DNA of 64,000 bases from Lysobacterales bacterium (GCA_016707485.1 JADJHN010000002.1:1178001-1242000), one strand, 5' to 3'. Counted from the stretch's first letter, positions 9,273 through 18,073 are shown. The notes: generated by a model from the letters alone, not told the origin. Made by a program: numbers and translations.

Positions 9273-10124
9273 ATGTCACCGCTGCTGAAAATCCGCGCCG
9301 AACGCGACCAGATGTCGGCGATCGAACGCCGCATCGCCGACTTCCTGCTGGAAGAGGCGCACCTGCTGCGCGACTACTCCTCGCAGCAGCTCGCCAATGC
9401 ACTGAAGATCAGCCAGTCGAGCGTGGTCAAGTTCAGCCAGAAGCTCGGCTTCAAGGGCTATCCGGATCTCAAGTATTCCATCGGCGAGTCGATTGCCCGT
9501 GGCGATGCCGGCGACAGCGCCAGTGGCAGCGCTGAACCGAGCGCAGACGATCCGCACGCGGCGCTGGCCGAAAATCTCTGGTACATCAAGACCCGCGCCG
9601 AGCAGGAAACCCGCCTGATCAATCCGGCGAGCGGCATCGACGCGATTGCCCGGCTGATCGGCAAGGCCGGCAAGGTCTTCCTCATCGGCCTTGGCGAAGA
9701 TGGCATTCCGGCGCGCGCCTTCGCCATGCGCCTGTCCCTGCTCGATATCCTCACCGTGCATCATTTCGATGCGGTGCTGATGACCGCGAGCATCAGCACG
9801 GCGACCAAGGCGGATGTGCTGCTGGTCTTTTCCGAGCACGGCCAGCAGACCAACCTGTGCAAGATCAGCCGGCAGTTCCGTGAGCGCCACGGCAAGGTGA
9901 TCTCGGTGACCCGGCACTCGGCCAACCCCCTGCGCGCGCACGCCGATCACTCACTGCTCGTCTCCGCGCACGACGACCGCGCGCACATCGAGCCGCTGAT
10001 CTACCACTCGGCCCTGCGCCATCTGCTCGACATGATCTTCGTCCTGCTCTGCGAAAGCGGCAAGAACCGCCTCGACCAGCTGGAGTCGAACCTGGAGCGC
10101 ATTCACAGCCTGATGGAGCCGTGA
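9273..10124 (+). CDS. MurR/RpiR family transcriptional regulator with SIS domain
   Basis: 283 residues. N-terminal HTH_6 domain (residues 1-80), with SSQQLANALKISQSSVVKFSQ as its recognition helices, then a sugar-isomerase (SIS) domain (about 110-260) around KVFLIGLGEDG and VLLVFSEHGQQTN. SIS domains of this family bind phosphosugars, and E. coli MurR senses MurNAc-6-phosphate. As last gene of the DUF819-endopeptidase-epimerase operon it probably controls this operon in response to a cell-wall-derived sugar phosphate. A GAGGCGA ribosome binding site precedes the ATG. The ligand is inferred. Confidence 0.9.
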   Translation: MSPLLKIRAERDQMSAIERRIADFLLEEAHLLRDYSSQQLANALKISQSSVVKFSQKLGFKGYPDLKYSIGESIARGDAGDSASGSAEPSADDPHAALAENLWYIKTRAEQETRLINPASGIDAIARLIGKAGKVFLIGLGEDGIPARAFAMRLSLLDILTVHHFDAVLMTASISTATKADVLLVFSEHGQQTNLCKISRQFRERHGKVISVTRHSANPLRAHADHSLLVSAHDDRAHIEPLIYHSALRHLLDMIFVLLCESGKNRLDQLESNLERIHSLMEP

Positions 10125-10136
10125 GGGGCGGGCAAT

Positions 10137-10169
10137 GGGGATTCGGGAATCGGGAATGGGGAATAGGGA
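10137..10169. repeat. Dispersed GGGAATCGGGAATGGGGAAT-type repeat, copy 1
   Basis: A purine-rich run of GGGAAT and GGGGAAT units lies in the 149-base gap after the regulator stop. Related copies occur inside aceE (39756-39792) and between ogt and the Ada-AlkA gene (60573-60620). Similar strings are common between genes in Xanthomonadales. Confidence 0.7.
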
Positions 10170-10273
10170 TCCATTGCATCCCTTGTTTGGGCGATGCTCT
10201 TTTCCAGGCACCGGGGACTGTCATCTTGGCGCGGACGGCATGAGGTTGAACGATGATTGAGCGAGGGGGGTGC

Positions 10274-11044
10274 ATGTTGCGCGGCGTCGGCGTTGCCATC
10301 GCCTGCGTGGCAAGTCTGTTATCACCTGCGATCCATGCGGCGGATGCGGCCGATAGCGTGACCGGCGCGCAACAGATGATCCTGGTCATCACGCCGGATT
10401 GGGACAGCACGCAAGCAAGCTTGCGCCGGTTCGAACAACACGACGGAAAATGGCAGGCGGTTTCGCTGCCGCACGCAGTGGTCATCGGCAAATCCGGCGC
10501 GGCCTGGGGGCTCGGCCTGCATGCGCCGCAGCCCGGCCCGCAGAAACGCGAGGGCGACGGGCGCGCGCCGGCCGGGATCTTCTCTATCGGGCCGGCCTTT
10601 GGCTATGCCTCATCGGTAGTGACCGGTCTCGACTACCACCCGATGACCGCAGCGGACTACTGCATCGATGTCAGCGACTCGCCGCTGTACAACCAGATCG
10701 TCGATGCCGGAAAAGTGGGCGCAAAGGCAATCGCGGGTTCAACCGAGCCGATGCGCCGCGATTTGCACGCCGCTGGCGACCAGCGCTACAAGCTCGGCTT
10801 CGTCATCGCGCACAATGCGCTGCGCACGCCGGGCGGCGGCAGTTGCATCTTTGCTCATTTGTGGACAAACAAGGATTCGACAACGGCCGGATGCACGGCA
10901 ATGGCCGAGCCGGTCATGCGTGAACTGCTGGCCTGGCTCGACCCGGCACGACGGCCGGTGTTTGTCCTGCTGCCGCGTGCCGAGTACCAGCGCCTGCGCC
11001 AGACATGGCGACTTCCCGATCTTGATGATCCGGCTGCGCGATGA
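10274..11044 (+). CDS. Exported L,D-transpeptidase (YkuD-like) domain protein
   Basis: 256 residues with a signal peptide ending near AIHAADA. The catalytic region has FAHLW followed by TTAGCTAM, corresponding to the HxxxW and S/T-x-G-C motifs of YkuD-type L,D-transpeptidases (COG3786-like), with the Cys near residue 211. PAGIFSIGPAFGY is the typical substrate-loop phrase. Such enzymes either cross-link peptidoglycan or act as L,D-carboxypeptidases in the periplasm. It lies downstream of the muropeptide operon but separated from it by a 149-base gap with a repeat, so it may have its own promoter. An in-frame ATG 21 bases upstream (10253) is an equally reasonable start. Confidence 0.83.
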   Translation: MLRGVGVAIACVASLLSPAIHAADAADSVTGAQQMILVITPDWDSTQASLRRFEQHDGKWQAVSLPHAVVIGKSGAAWGLGLHAPQPGPQKREGDGRAPAGIFSIGPAFGYASSVVTGLDYHPMTAADYCIDVSDSPLYNQIVDAGKVGAKAIAGSTEPMRRDLHAAGDQRYKLGFVIAHNALRTPGGGSCIFAHLWTNKDSTTAGCTAMAEPVMRELLAWLDPARRPVFVLLPRAEYQRLRQTWRLPDLDDPAAR

Positions 11045-11121
11045 AGCCGACGCGCAGCAGGCTGCTTTTGAATATCCGGCAATTCTGCCTTTGATCCTGA
11101 TCCCGAGCCGAGTTCCTGCCC

Positions 11122-12387
11122 ATGTCGATGACCACACGAATCCTGCTCGGCCTCGCCCTCGGTACGATCCTTGGCCTCGGCCTTGCCTGGTTCGACCCGG
11201 CCCTGGCGAAGTCCGCCGCGACGATTGCGCAGCCGGTCGGTCGCCTCTGGCTGAATGCCTTGCAGATGACCGTGGTGCCGTTGGTGCTGGCCCTGGTCAT
11301 CATTGGCGTCAGTGCGGCCAATGACGCTGCCGCATCGGGACGCACGGCACGACGGGCGATGGTCGTCTTCGCCTTGCTGCTGGCGGCAGGGGCGATGTTC
11401 GCGGCGCTTGCCGCACCGCTGATGCTGTCTTTGCTGCCGCGTGATCCAATCCTCATCGAGCATCTGCGCGCGGCCATTCCGGAGGCGGGCACGACGGCCA
11501 GCGCAGTGGGCTTCGGCGACTGGTTCACGGCGATCATTCCAGCCAATGCGATTGCCGCAGCCGCGCAAAGTGCGATGTTGCCGCTGGTCGTTTTTGCCCT
11601 GTTCTTCGGTTTTGCCTTGACCCGCATCGAGGCCGTGCGGCGCGCACGCATGATCGAGTTTTTCCAGACCGTCGCCGACATCATGATCGTCATCGTGCAC
11701 TGGGTGTTGTGGGCGGCACCGCTGGGCGTGTTTGCCCTCGTCCTCGCCGTCTGCGCCACCGCCGGCGGCAGCGTGATCAGCGCGCTGGGGTGGTACATCG
11801 CCTTGCTGTGCAGCCTCTACGTCACCATCACCCTGCTGATGTATCCGCTGGCGGTGTTTGCCGGTGGTGTGCGCCTGCGCCGGTTTGCGGCGGCCATCCT
11901 GCCGGCGCAAGTTGTGGCGGCGAGCACGCAATCCTCGCTCGCCTCGTTGCCGGCGATGATCGAAAGTGCGCGCGGGCGTCTCGATCATCCGCCCGCCGTG
12001 GCCGCCCTGGTATTGCCGATGGCAGTGTCGTTGTTTCGCATCACCAGCCCGGTGCAATACATCGGTGCGGCATCGTTCATCGCCTGGATATACGGTATCG
12101 ACGTGCCAGCCGCGCAGATTGCCGCAGCTGCGGCGCTGGCCGTGGTGATCAGTCTCGGCTCGGTGGGTCTGCCGGGCCAGGTCAGCTTCATGGCGACGAC
12201 AATGCCGGTGACCTCGGCCATGGGCTTGCCGCTGGATCCGCTGGGCCTGTTGCTCGCGGTCGACACCATCCCCGATGTCTTTGCCACGGTCGGCAACGTC
12301 AGCGCCGATCTGACCGCGAACACCATCGTCGCGCACCACCACGATGATGAAGCAGGCATCCCTGAGCATGTGGCTGGAGATACCTGA
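11122..12387 (+). CDS. Dicarboxylate/amino acid:cation symporter (DAACS family)
   Basis: 421 residues, eight membrane helices plus two re-entrant loops of the GltP/DctA glutamate-transporter fold. The signature regions are QMTVVPLVLALVIIGV (TM2 area), STQSSLASLPAM (the HP1 serine-rich loop), and AISLGSVGLPG-like and PDVFATVGNV motifs near the C-terminus. It imports acidic amino acids or C4-dicarboxylates with protons or sodium. Placed 78 bases after the transpeptidase gene and beyond the Ala-Glu salvage operon, glutamate is an attractive substrate, but sequence does not separate glutamate from succinate or aspartate. Confidence 0.9.
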   Translation: MSMTTRILLGLALGTILGLGLAWFDPALAKSAATIAQPVGRLWLNALQMTVVPLVLALVIIGVSAANDAAASGRTARRAMVVFALLLAAGAMFAALAAPLMLSLLPRDPILIEHLRAAIPEAGTTASAVGFGDWFTAIIPANAIAAAAQSAMLPLVVFALFFGFALTRIEAVRRARMIEFFQTVADIMIVIVHWVLWAAPLGVFALVLAVCATAGGSVISALGWYIALLCSLYVTITLLMYPLAVFAGGVRLRRFAAAILPAQVVAASTQSSLASLPAMIESARGRLDHPPAVAALVLPMAVSLFRITSPVQYIGAASFIAWIYGIDVPAAQIAAAAALAVVISLGSVGLPGQVSFMATTMPVTSAMGLPLDPLGLLLAVDTIPDVFATVGNVSADLTANTIVAHHHDDEAGIPEHVAGDT

Positions 12388-12413
12388 GGTCGAGCGCGAA
12401 CCCTCGCCGCAAA

Positions 12414-12465
12414 CCCTCACTCGCGTGGTGAGGGGCTTGCAGCGACGATAACCCCTGCTCAGGGG
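12414..12465. terminator. Two short hairpins between convergent genes
   Basis: ccctcac/gtgaggg with a 7-base loop, then cccctg/caggggg-like arms with a very tight loop, lie between the symporter stop and the stop of the DUF937 gene. No T-run on either strand; a shared transcript end is plausible but unproven. Confidence 0.4.
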
Positions 12466-12474
12466 CAGGATCGG

Positions 12475-13212
12475 TCAGCTGCGCTTGCCGAATGCGCCGA
12501 GCAAACCCGCGCCTGCCTGCAGCATTTCGCCCATGCTGATTTCGCCGTCACCGTCGCTGTCGAGCACGCCGCTGAGCAGTCCGCCAACGCCGCTCTGCTG
12601 CAGGCGATGGTTTTCCTGCCCGAGCATGCCGCTGAGGGCGTTTGCATCGAGACCCTGCTTTTTTGTCATGTTGCCCAGCGCCGCCATGACGATCGGTGCA
12701 AGCATGGCCAGCAATTGCGCCGCGCCGGCGCCGCCGAGGCCACTGGTCTGGCCGAGTCCGCGTGCGGCATGATCGCGGCGCGCACCGAAGATGTGGCCAA
12801 GGATGGCACCACCGATGCCGTCGCCGGCGCTGCCGGCCGAGGAACCGCCGCCAAGGACCGAGCCGAGCACGTCGCCGATTCCGCCGCCTGCACCGGAAGG
12901 ACCACCGCCACCGAGTACGGAACCCAGCACATCACCCAGTCCGCCGCCGCCGCGGCGGTTGCCGCCACCACCAAGCACCGATCCCAGCAATCCGCCGATA
13001 TCGACGCCGGCATGATCGCGTTCGAGTGCCGAATGCAGGGCGTTTGCGCCTTGCGGCGAGGTTGCATTGCGTGCCAGTCCGCCCATCAACAAGGGCAAGG
13101 CCTGCTGGATGGCGTCGCTGGCCTGCGCCGGATCAATGCCCAGTTGCCCGGCAATGGATTCAATATGACCTTGATCCATTTGCGCAAAAATTGTTGAAGT
13201 CAAGTCACTCAT
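12475..13212 (-). CDS. DUF937 family glycine-rich protein with terminal EF-hand-like loop
   Basis: 245 residues. Helical DUF937 region at the N-terminus (DLTSTIFAQMDQGHIESIAG through LPLLMGGLARN), then a Gly-rich middle in which the phrase GDVLGSVLGGG occurs three times. A second helical part (LLAMLAPIVMAALGN) is followed, about 20 residues before the end, by DSDGDGEISMGEM, a canonical Ca-binding EF-hand loop. No signal peptide is visible with this start, so it is probably cytoplasmic. DUF937 proteins have no established function; some relatives are YidB-like. The start was taken at MSDLTST because the residues upstream are not family-like. Confidence 0.82.
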   Translation of the reverse strand: MSDLTSTIFAQMDQGHIESIAGQLGIDPAQASDAIQQALPLLMGGLARNATSPQGANALHSALERDHAGVDIGGLLGSVLGGGGNRRGGGGLGDVLGSVLGGGGPSGAGGGIGDVLGSVLGGGSSAGSAGDGIGGAILGHIFGARRDHAARGLGQTSGLGGAGAAQLLAMLAPIVMAALGNMTKKQGLDANALSGMLGQENHRLQQSGVGGLLSGVLDSDGDGEISMGEMLQAGAGLLGAFGKRS

Positions 13213-13364
13213 GTCTGCAGTCCATTTCTGGGGGATGGCCACGCTACCATTGCCTCCCCTCGACTGCCCAGGGAATTGCGCCGGCATGCGTCAAAGATCG
13301 TGACGAAGGCGGCGCGGGTGCTAGGCTCGCGATTGCCGTAGCCGCGTGCCGCGGGGATTCAGCC

Positions 13365-13712
13365 ATGACAGAAATCGATCCGCGATTCGTGGCCTTGCAG
13401 GCCCGCTATCGTGCCTCCCTTGCCGGCAAACGCGCCGACATCGAGCAGGCATGGCAGGCCTTGGCTGCGGACTGCAGTGATACCGCCAGCCAGGCAGCCT
13501 TGCTTGCAGTGGTGCATCGCCTGGCCGGATCGGCCGAATCCTATGGCTTTGACGGGATCGGTCGCCTTGCCGCGCAGCTGGACAGGCAACTGGAGCCGGT
13601 TCGCGGCAAGGCCGATCCGGCGCAGCGAAGCGCGGCCCTGTGCGCGCTGCGCGATGAACTTGCCCGTCCCATTGAGGAATTGCTGGCCGAACTCCGGAGT
13701 GGCGCGGCGTGA
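13365..13712 (+). CDS. HPt (histidine phosphotransfer) domain protein
   Basis: 115 residues forming a single HPt four-helix domain. The phospho-acceptor His is in VVHRLAGSAESYGF near residue 48, matching the H-x-L-x-G-S motif. A stand-alone HPt relays phosphate between a hybrid histidine kinase and a response regulator; no kinase is adjacent. The GGDEF gene about 1.3 kb downstream is a possible but unproven partner through a response regulator elsewhere. Diverges from the DUF937 gene; the 152 bases between them would hold both promoters. Confidence 0.82.
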   Translation: MTEIDPRFVALQARYRASLAGKRADIEQAWQALAADCSDTASQAALLAVVHRLAGSAESYGFDGIGRLAAQLDRQLEPVRGKADPAQRSAALCALRDELARPIEELLAELRSGAA

Positions 13713-13789
13713 TGCCCGGTGCACGACGGGTGGTTCGCCTTGCGCCGGCCTGAACGCTATCCTGCACGCCCGGATTGTGGATCAAGACC

Positions 13790-14710
13790 ATGCACGCAAA
13801 GACCCAGGTTTCCCTGATTGGCGCACCGACCGACATTGGTGCCGGTCACCGTGGCGCATCGATGGGCCCGGAGGCCTTGCGCGTGGCCGGAATTGCCGAA
13901 GCCCTGACCCAGCGCGGCATCGAGGTGATTGATCGCGGCAACCTGACCGGCCCGATGAACCCGTGGACCGGTCCGGTTTCGGGCTATCGCCACCTGGCTC
14001 AGGTGGTGGAATGGAATCGCCTGGTCATGCATGCGGTCAGCGCCGAACTGGCCCAGGATCGCCTGCCGGTCCTGCTGGGAGGCGACCATTGCCTGGCCAT
14101 CGGATCGATCACTGCCGTGGCCCGGCATTGCCGCGAGCGCGGCAAGCGCCTGCTGGTGCTCTGGCTTGATGCGCATGCCGACTACAACACCTGCGATGTC
14201 ACCCCTTCGGGCAATATCCATGGCATGCCGGTGGCCTGCCTGTGCGGACTCGGCCCGCGCGAGCTGACCGAACTCGGTGGCAGCGCTCCGGCGCTGTCGC
14301 CGGACTGCATCCGCCAGATCGGCATCCGCTCGGTCGACACCGGCGAGAAAAAGCTGGTCCGCGATGCCGGGCTGGACATCTACGACATGCGCTACATCGA
14401 CGAGATCGGCATGAAGAGGGTGATGGAAGAGGCGCTGGCCGACATCGACGACAACACCCACGTGCACGTCAGCTTCGATGTCGACTTCCTTGATCCCGGC
14501 ATTGCGCCGGGCGTCGGCACGACCATTCCGGGCGGACCGAACTACCGCGAAGCGCAGTTGTGCATGGAGATGATCGCCGATCGCGGCGGCATGGGCTCGC
14601 TCGACATCATGGAGCTCAACCCTGCGTTCGATGACCACAATCGCACCGCCGTGCTCTCCGTTGATCTGGTCGAGAGCCTGTTCGGCAAGAGCACCCTGAT
14701 GCGCGATTGA
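13790..14710 (+). CDS. rocF: Arginase
   Basis: 306 residues, ureohydrolase fold. Hydrolyses L-arginine to ornithine and urea with a binuclear manganese centre. The metal ligands are visible in GGDHCLAIG (about 95), LDAHADYNT (about 125-133) and SFDVDFLDP (about 227-232). The region after the second motif (SGNIHGMP) matches the arginases rather than agmatinases, which usually differ around the substrate carboxylate loop. Start at MHAKTQVSL; an ATG/GTG five codons upstream is less likely. 77 bases after the HPt gene. Confidence 0.92.
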   Translation: MHAKTQVSLIGAPTDIGAGHRGASMGPEALRVAGIAEALTQRGIEVIDRGNLTGPMNPWTGPVSGYRHLAQVVEWNRLVMHAVSAELAQDRLPVLLGGDHCLAIGSITAVARHCRERGKRLLVLWLDAHADYNTCDVTPSGNIHGMPVACLCGLGPRELTELGGSAPALSPDCIRQIGIRSVDTGEKKLVRDAGLDIYDMRYIDEIGMKRVMEEALADIDDNTHVHVSFDVDFLDPGIAPGVGTTIPGGPNYREAQLCMEMIADRGGMGSLDIMELNPAFDDHNRTAVLSVDLVESLFGKSTLMRD

Positions 14711-14840
14711 TCGGCACCTGCCGCTGATCGGATCGTCCTGTGAATGCAAATTCCTGACAGTTTGCGCCGCGCGCTCAGCGCGTGCGCCGTCGCCGAAACG
14801 ATCAGGCCGGCTGCCGCTTGGCGGTTGCAGCCTTCGCGGA

Positions 14841-14856
14841 TGGCACGCTGCTTGCT
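14841..14856 (+). promoter_or_regulatory. Sigma-54 (-24/-12) promoter candidate
   Basis: TGGCACG, four bases, TTGCT: an exact fit to the RpoN consensus TGGCACG-N4-TTGCW, with GG and GC eleven bases apart. It lies in the 298-base gap after arginase and 153 bases before the chosen start of the PAS-GGDEF gene. It would put the transcript start near 14867. The rest of this gap shows no other gene-like signal. Confidence 0.6.
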
Positions 14857-15008
14857 TGCAGCTTGCTTGATACGTGACGGTGGGTTCGGCGAAACGCTGC
14901 GGGCCGGGTTTCGTCGATCGAGCGGGCGCCATGTTGGGCTCGACAGCGGCGGCAAATCCCGGAACCGGGCCGTTGCCGTCCACGCACTTGGCCATGGGTG
15001 GCGCAAAT

Positions 15009-16568
15009 ATGTTTCTTCGGAAAGACCCGGACGAAAGACTCCTGGCGGCAATGAATGCGCCGCTGCGATCTGCCGCGGTCGTTGGCAAATGCCTGGCGAT
15101 ACTCGCCCTGAGCAGCGCCCTGGTCGTCGTCATCGGCGGCACCAGCCACGTCTTCGGACGGCCCCTGATTGCCTTGCTGCTGACCGCGATCATCGCTGCG
15201 GTGCTGGTGTCGCTGCGTCCGCGCCTGTTCCTCGCGCCACTGGGTGCCGGGGAACGCCTGGATGAGCGCAGTGCGCCGCCGGCCATCAACGTCGATGCGC
15301 TGTTCCTGATGTCGCCGTCGCCAGCTTTGCTGGTCGATTGCGAAACGCGCGGGATCCTGGCCGCGAACCAGGCCGCCGCTGACATGTATGGCTACGCACT
15401 CGGCGATCTCGGGCAACTTTCGCTGGCTGCGCTGTTGCCGGTCGCCGCGACCCCGGACGAGGCGCAAGGCGACCTGCCGGCCGCCGGCCTTGCCCGGCAC
15501 CAGCGCGCCGACGGCAGCACGTTCTGGGGCGAACTGCAGTTTTCCCGCATCGAACAGCCGGCGCGCGCCGCCTGGCTGGTGACGGTCAGCGATGTCAGCA
15601 CGCGCATGAATCTCGCCCGCGATCTGGAAAACAGCGAACGTTTCGCCGCCGATCTGATCGAGCTCAGCCTTGGCATCGTCTTCATCCATGACCTCAACGG
15701 CGACTTGCGCACGGTCAACCCCGCCTTTGCCCAGGCACTGGGCTACACTGCCGAGGAACTGGCAGGCCGCAACCTTGGCGAGTTCCTGCCGCCGGGCCAG
15801 CGCGGGGCGTTTGGCGGCTACCTGTCGAGCATCGATCAGGATGGCGTGAGCGATGGCGTGATCCGCCTGCGCACGCGCGATGGCGGCGAGCGCGTCTGGG
15901 AATACCGCAACCGCCTGCGCCTCGGCAGCGATGGCGGCAAATCCATACTCTGCTGCGCGATCGACAGCAGCGAGCGCTCGCGCAACGAGCGTCGCCTGCT
16001 GGAAACCCGCAACAAGGATCCCCTCACCGGCTGCTACACGCGGCCGCACCTGCAGGTATTCGAGGAAGCTGCCGAGCCGGCTGCGTGCTGGGCGGCTATC
16101 GTCATCGAAATGGATCATTTCCAACGCTACACCGACAGCCACGATCATCGTGCTGGCGAGCAGGCCATCATCGGCACCGCACGCATGCTCGAAGGCATGG
16201 TGCGCAATGACGATTCCGTGGTGCGCCTGGGTGCTGACGAATTCGTCATTCTCCTGCGCCGGTGCGATCAGGCCACGCTGGAATCCTTCGTCGGCCGCCT
16301 GCAGCGTCTGCGTGACAATCAGGCCGGCGTGCCGTTCACCTTTGGCCTGGCCATGCGCAAGGATGGCGAGAACCTCGCGGAAACCATCCATCGCGCCGAC
16401 CGCCAGCTCATCGAGCGTCGCGTCATCGAATGCAGCAGCATTCGCGTTGGCAACCCGCGGGAGGCGCGTTTGCTGGCGCACCGACGCTTGCCGAGTGCGC
16501 GCCTGCCGGAACCCGCTGCAGCCGAGGGCGAGATCCGCGTCCTGCGCGATGCCGGCAGTTCGGTCTGA
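15009..16568 (+). CDS. Membrane PAS-PAS-GGDEF protein with altered GADEF signature
   Basis: 519 residues. Two membrane helices at about 25-70 (LAILALSSALVVVIGG and LIALLLTAIIAAVLVS), a first PAS domain at about 95-205, a second PAS with PAC at about 210-335 (VFIHDLNGDLRTVNPAF, LGYTAEELAGRNLGEF), then a GGDEF domain with DPLTGCYTR and the active-site loop RLGADEFVIL. GGDEF domains make cyclic di-GMP. Here the second Gly of the signature is Ala, so activity may be reduced or lost. No RxxD inhibitory site is obvious. Start chosen at MFLRKDPDE; in-frame starts at 14931 and 14994 would also follow the sigma-54-like promoter. The stop is three bases from the stop of the convergent protease gene. 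Confidence 0.85.
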   Translation: MFLRKDPDERLLAAMNAPLRSAAVVGKCLAILALSSALVVVIGGTSHVFGRPLIALLLTAIIAAVLVSLRPRLFLAPLGAGERLDERSAPPAINVDALFLMSPSPALLVDCETRGILAANQAAADMYGYALGDLGQLSLAALLPVAATPDEAQGDLPAAGLARHQRADGSTFWGELQFSRIEQPARAAWLVTVSDVSTRMNLARDLENSERFAADLIELSLGIVFIHDLNGDLRTVNPAFAQALGYTAEELAGRNLGEFLPPGQRGAFGGYLSSIDQDGVSDGVIRLRTRDGGERVWEYRNRLRLGSDGGKSILCCAIDSSERSRNERRLLETRNKDPLTGCYTRPHLQVFEEAAEPAACWAAIVIEMDHFQRYTDSHDHRAGEQAIIGTARMLEGMVRNDDSVVRLGADEFVILLRRCDQATLESFVGRLQRLRDNQAGVPFTFGLAMRKDGENLAETIHRADRQLIERRVIECSSIRVGNPREARLLAHRRLPSARLPEPAAAEGEIRVLRDAGSSV

Positions 16569-16571
16569 GGA

Positions 16572-17915
16572 CTACTCGAATCCGTTGGCGAAAATCAGAT
16601 CACTGCCGAGGGTCAGGCAGCTTGGCGTATTCGCGGCGACCCGGTTGCGCAACAGCGTGATGTGGGCCGGGGCGAACTTCTGCACGTTCTGTCCGCAATT
16701 GACGCCACTGGTGTGGCAGTAGCTCATGGCCGTGCCCTTGGGTGCATCGGGTGTGCCGGTCGGGCAACTCACGGTTCCGGAATAGCAGCCGTTTTCACCG
16801 CTGTAGCAGCGATCGATCGTGTTGGTACCGGTCGGATAGGCAGCCGTGTTCGTATTGGAGCAGTGGGTATGCGCAGCGCCAAAGTTGTGACCCAACTCGT
16901 GGCCGACGATAAACGCGCTTGAGGCAACTCCGATTCCCGAGTTGGTGAAGATCTGGTTGACGCTGTAGCTGCCACCATTGCCCGCTGTCTGGCAATAAGA
17001 GTTGACCCAGGCGATGCCTGAGGCGGAATTGGCGGAAGACGAGTTCCCCGACAGCAGCATCGCGAATGCGCGGCTGACGGCACCGGTACCGCTGCTGTAG
17101 TTGTTCTGCCAGTAATTACCGAATTCGTTGAGCATGGCAAGTGTGGCCGAGGTGTCGGCATTGGCGTAAGGATCCGAGGCCACGCGCAAGTACGTGGTGC
17201 CCTGCCTGAGGTCGACATCGAGATCACGTTGGTACATCAGGTTCATCTGGGTGAACAGATCGGCAATCCAGGCCGTTGCCTGGGTGGTATTGCCACTGAA
17301 GCGCTCGTTCATGAAGGTGGTGTCGGTATCGACCGCCACCACTGCGTTGCGCAGCACCCCGGCAGGTGATTGCGCATCCAGCAGATGATCGAGCGGCGAT
17401 GCTGCGGCGAACGGGTTGGGCAGGGAATCCTCGTTCGCGCTGAAGTCCAGTTTCACACCGGGCGGCAAGGCATCCTCGGACTTGACCGCATGCATGCTCC
17501 AGCCATCCGCCACACGTTCGCTGCGCAGCTCGAACGGTCCGCTCGCCGACGAGCCGGCAGCGTAGGGTTCGCCCTTCAGATCGCGAGCAAAGGAAATGGC
17601 AACGCGGACCGAGCCATCCGGGCTGTAGCCCAACAGATGGATGCGCTGGCTGCGCGGCACTTCATGCTCGCCGGCGGCATCGACGAGGATGATGCGGGCG
17701 TCTGGGGCATAGACATCGATGCGCCGAAAACGCATGTCGCTGAATACGCCGGGGCCTGCGGGAAACCCGCTGACCTCGATGCTTGAGCCAACCGGAGTGT
17801 TGGCCATATCGGAAATCGCCGACCACTTGAGGGTGGTCGCTGCGTTGCCCGCCATGACGGCCGCCGAGCCGGTGGCGAGGGCGAAGGCGAGAAATAACCG
17901 GAGCAAGCTGCGCAT
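16572..17915 (-). CDS. Secreted reprolysin-like zinc metalloprotease with C-terminal LIFANGFE
   Basis: 447 residues: signal peptide (MRSLLRLFLAFALATGSAAV), a propeptide-like beta-rich region to about 195, and a metzincin domain from about 200 (AVVAVDTDTTFMNE onward). The zinc site is HELGHNFGAAHTH near residue 338, followed by the Met-turn region GTAMSYCH. Six or more Cys in the catalytic part suggest disulfides. Related to the M12B/M72 secreted peptidases. The protein ends in SDLIFANGFE, an example of the motif shared by five exported proteins in this window. It is the last of three minus-strand secreted proteases, each apparently its own transcription unit. Confidence 0.88.
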   Translation of the reverse strand: MRSLLRLFLAFALATGSAAVMAGNAATTLKWSAISDMANTPVGSSIEVSGFPAGPGVFSDMRFRRIDVYAPDARIILVDAAGEHEVPRSQRIHLLGYSPDGSVRVAISFARDLKGEPYAAGSSASGPFELRSERVADGWSMHAVKSEDALPPGVKLDFSANEDSLPNPFAAASPLDHLLDAQSPAGVLRNAVVAVDTDTTFMNERFSGNTTQATAWIADLFTQMNLMYQRDLDVDLRQGTTYLRVASDPYANADTSATLAMLNEFGNYWQNNYSSGTGAVSRAFAMLLSGNSSSANSASGIAWVNSYCQTAGNGGSYSVNQIFTNSGIGVASSAFIVGHELGHNFGAAHTHCSNTNTAAYPTGTNTIDRCYSGENGCYSGTVSCPTGTPDAPKGTAMSYCHTSGVNCGQNVQKFAPAHITLLRNRVAANTPSCLTLGSDLIFANGFE

Positions 17916-18073
17916 GGCGCGGGGTCCTGTCAGTGGCACATGTCGGGATTGTGCGCCAATCGCGTGTGCGCAACCGTGATCCTTGCCGCGTCCGACTGCC
18001 TTTCAATGCGGATTGTGCATGCGCGGCGCCGTTCATCGGGATCGGTGCAGGACTGTCGGGGTGGCCTGCGCCC

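Noticed and set aside
16568..16572. Frame fusion of the GGDEF gene and the protease
   Set aside because: They are on opposite strands with stops three bases apart; ordinary convergent genes.
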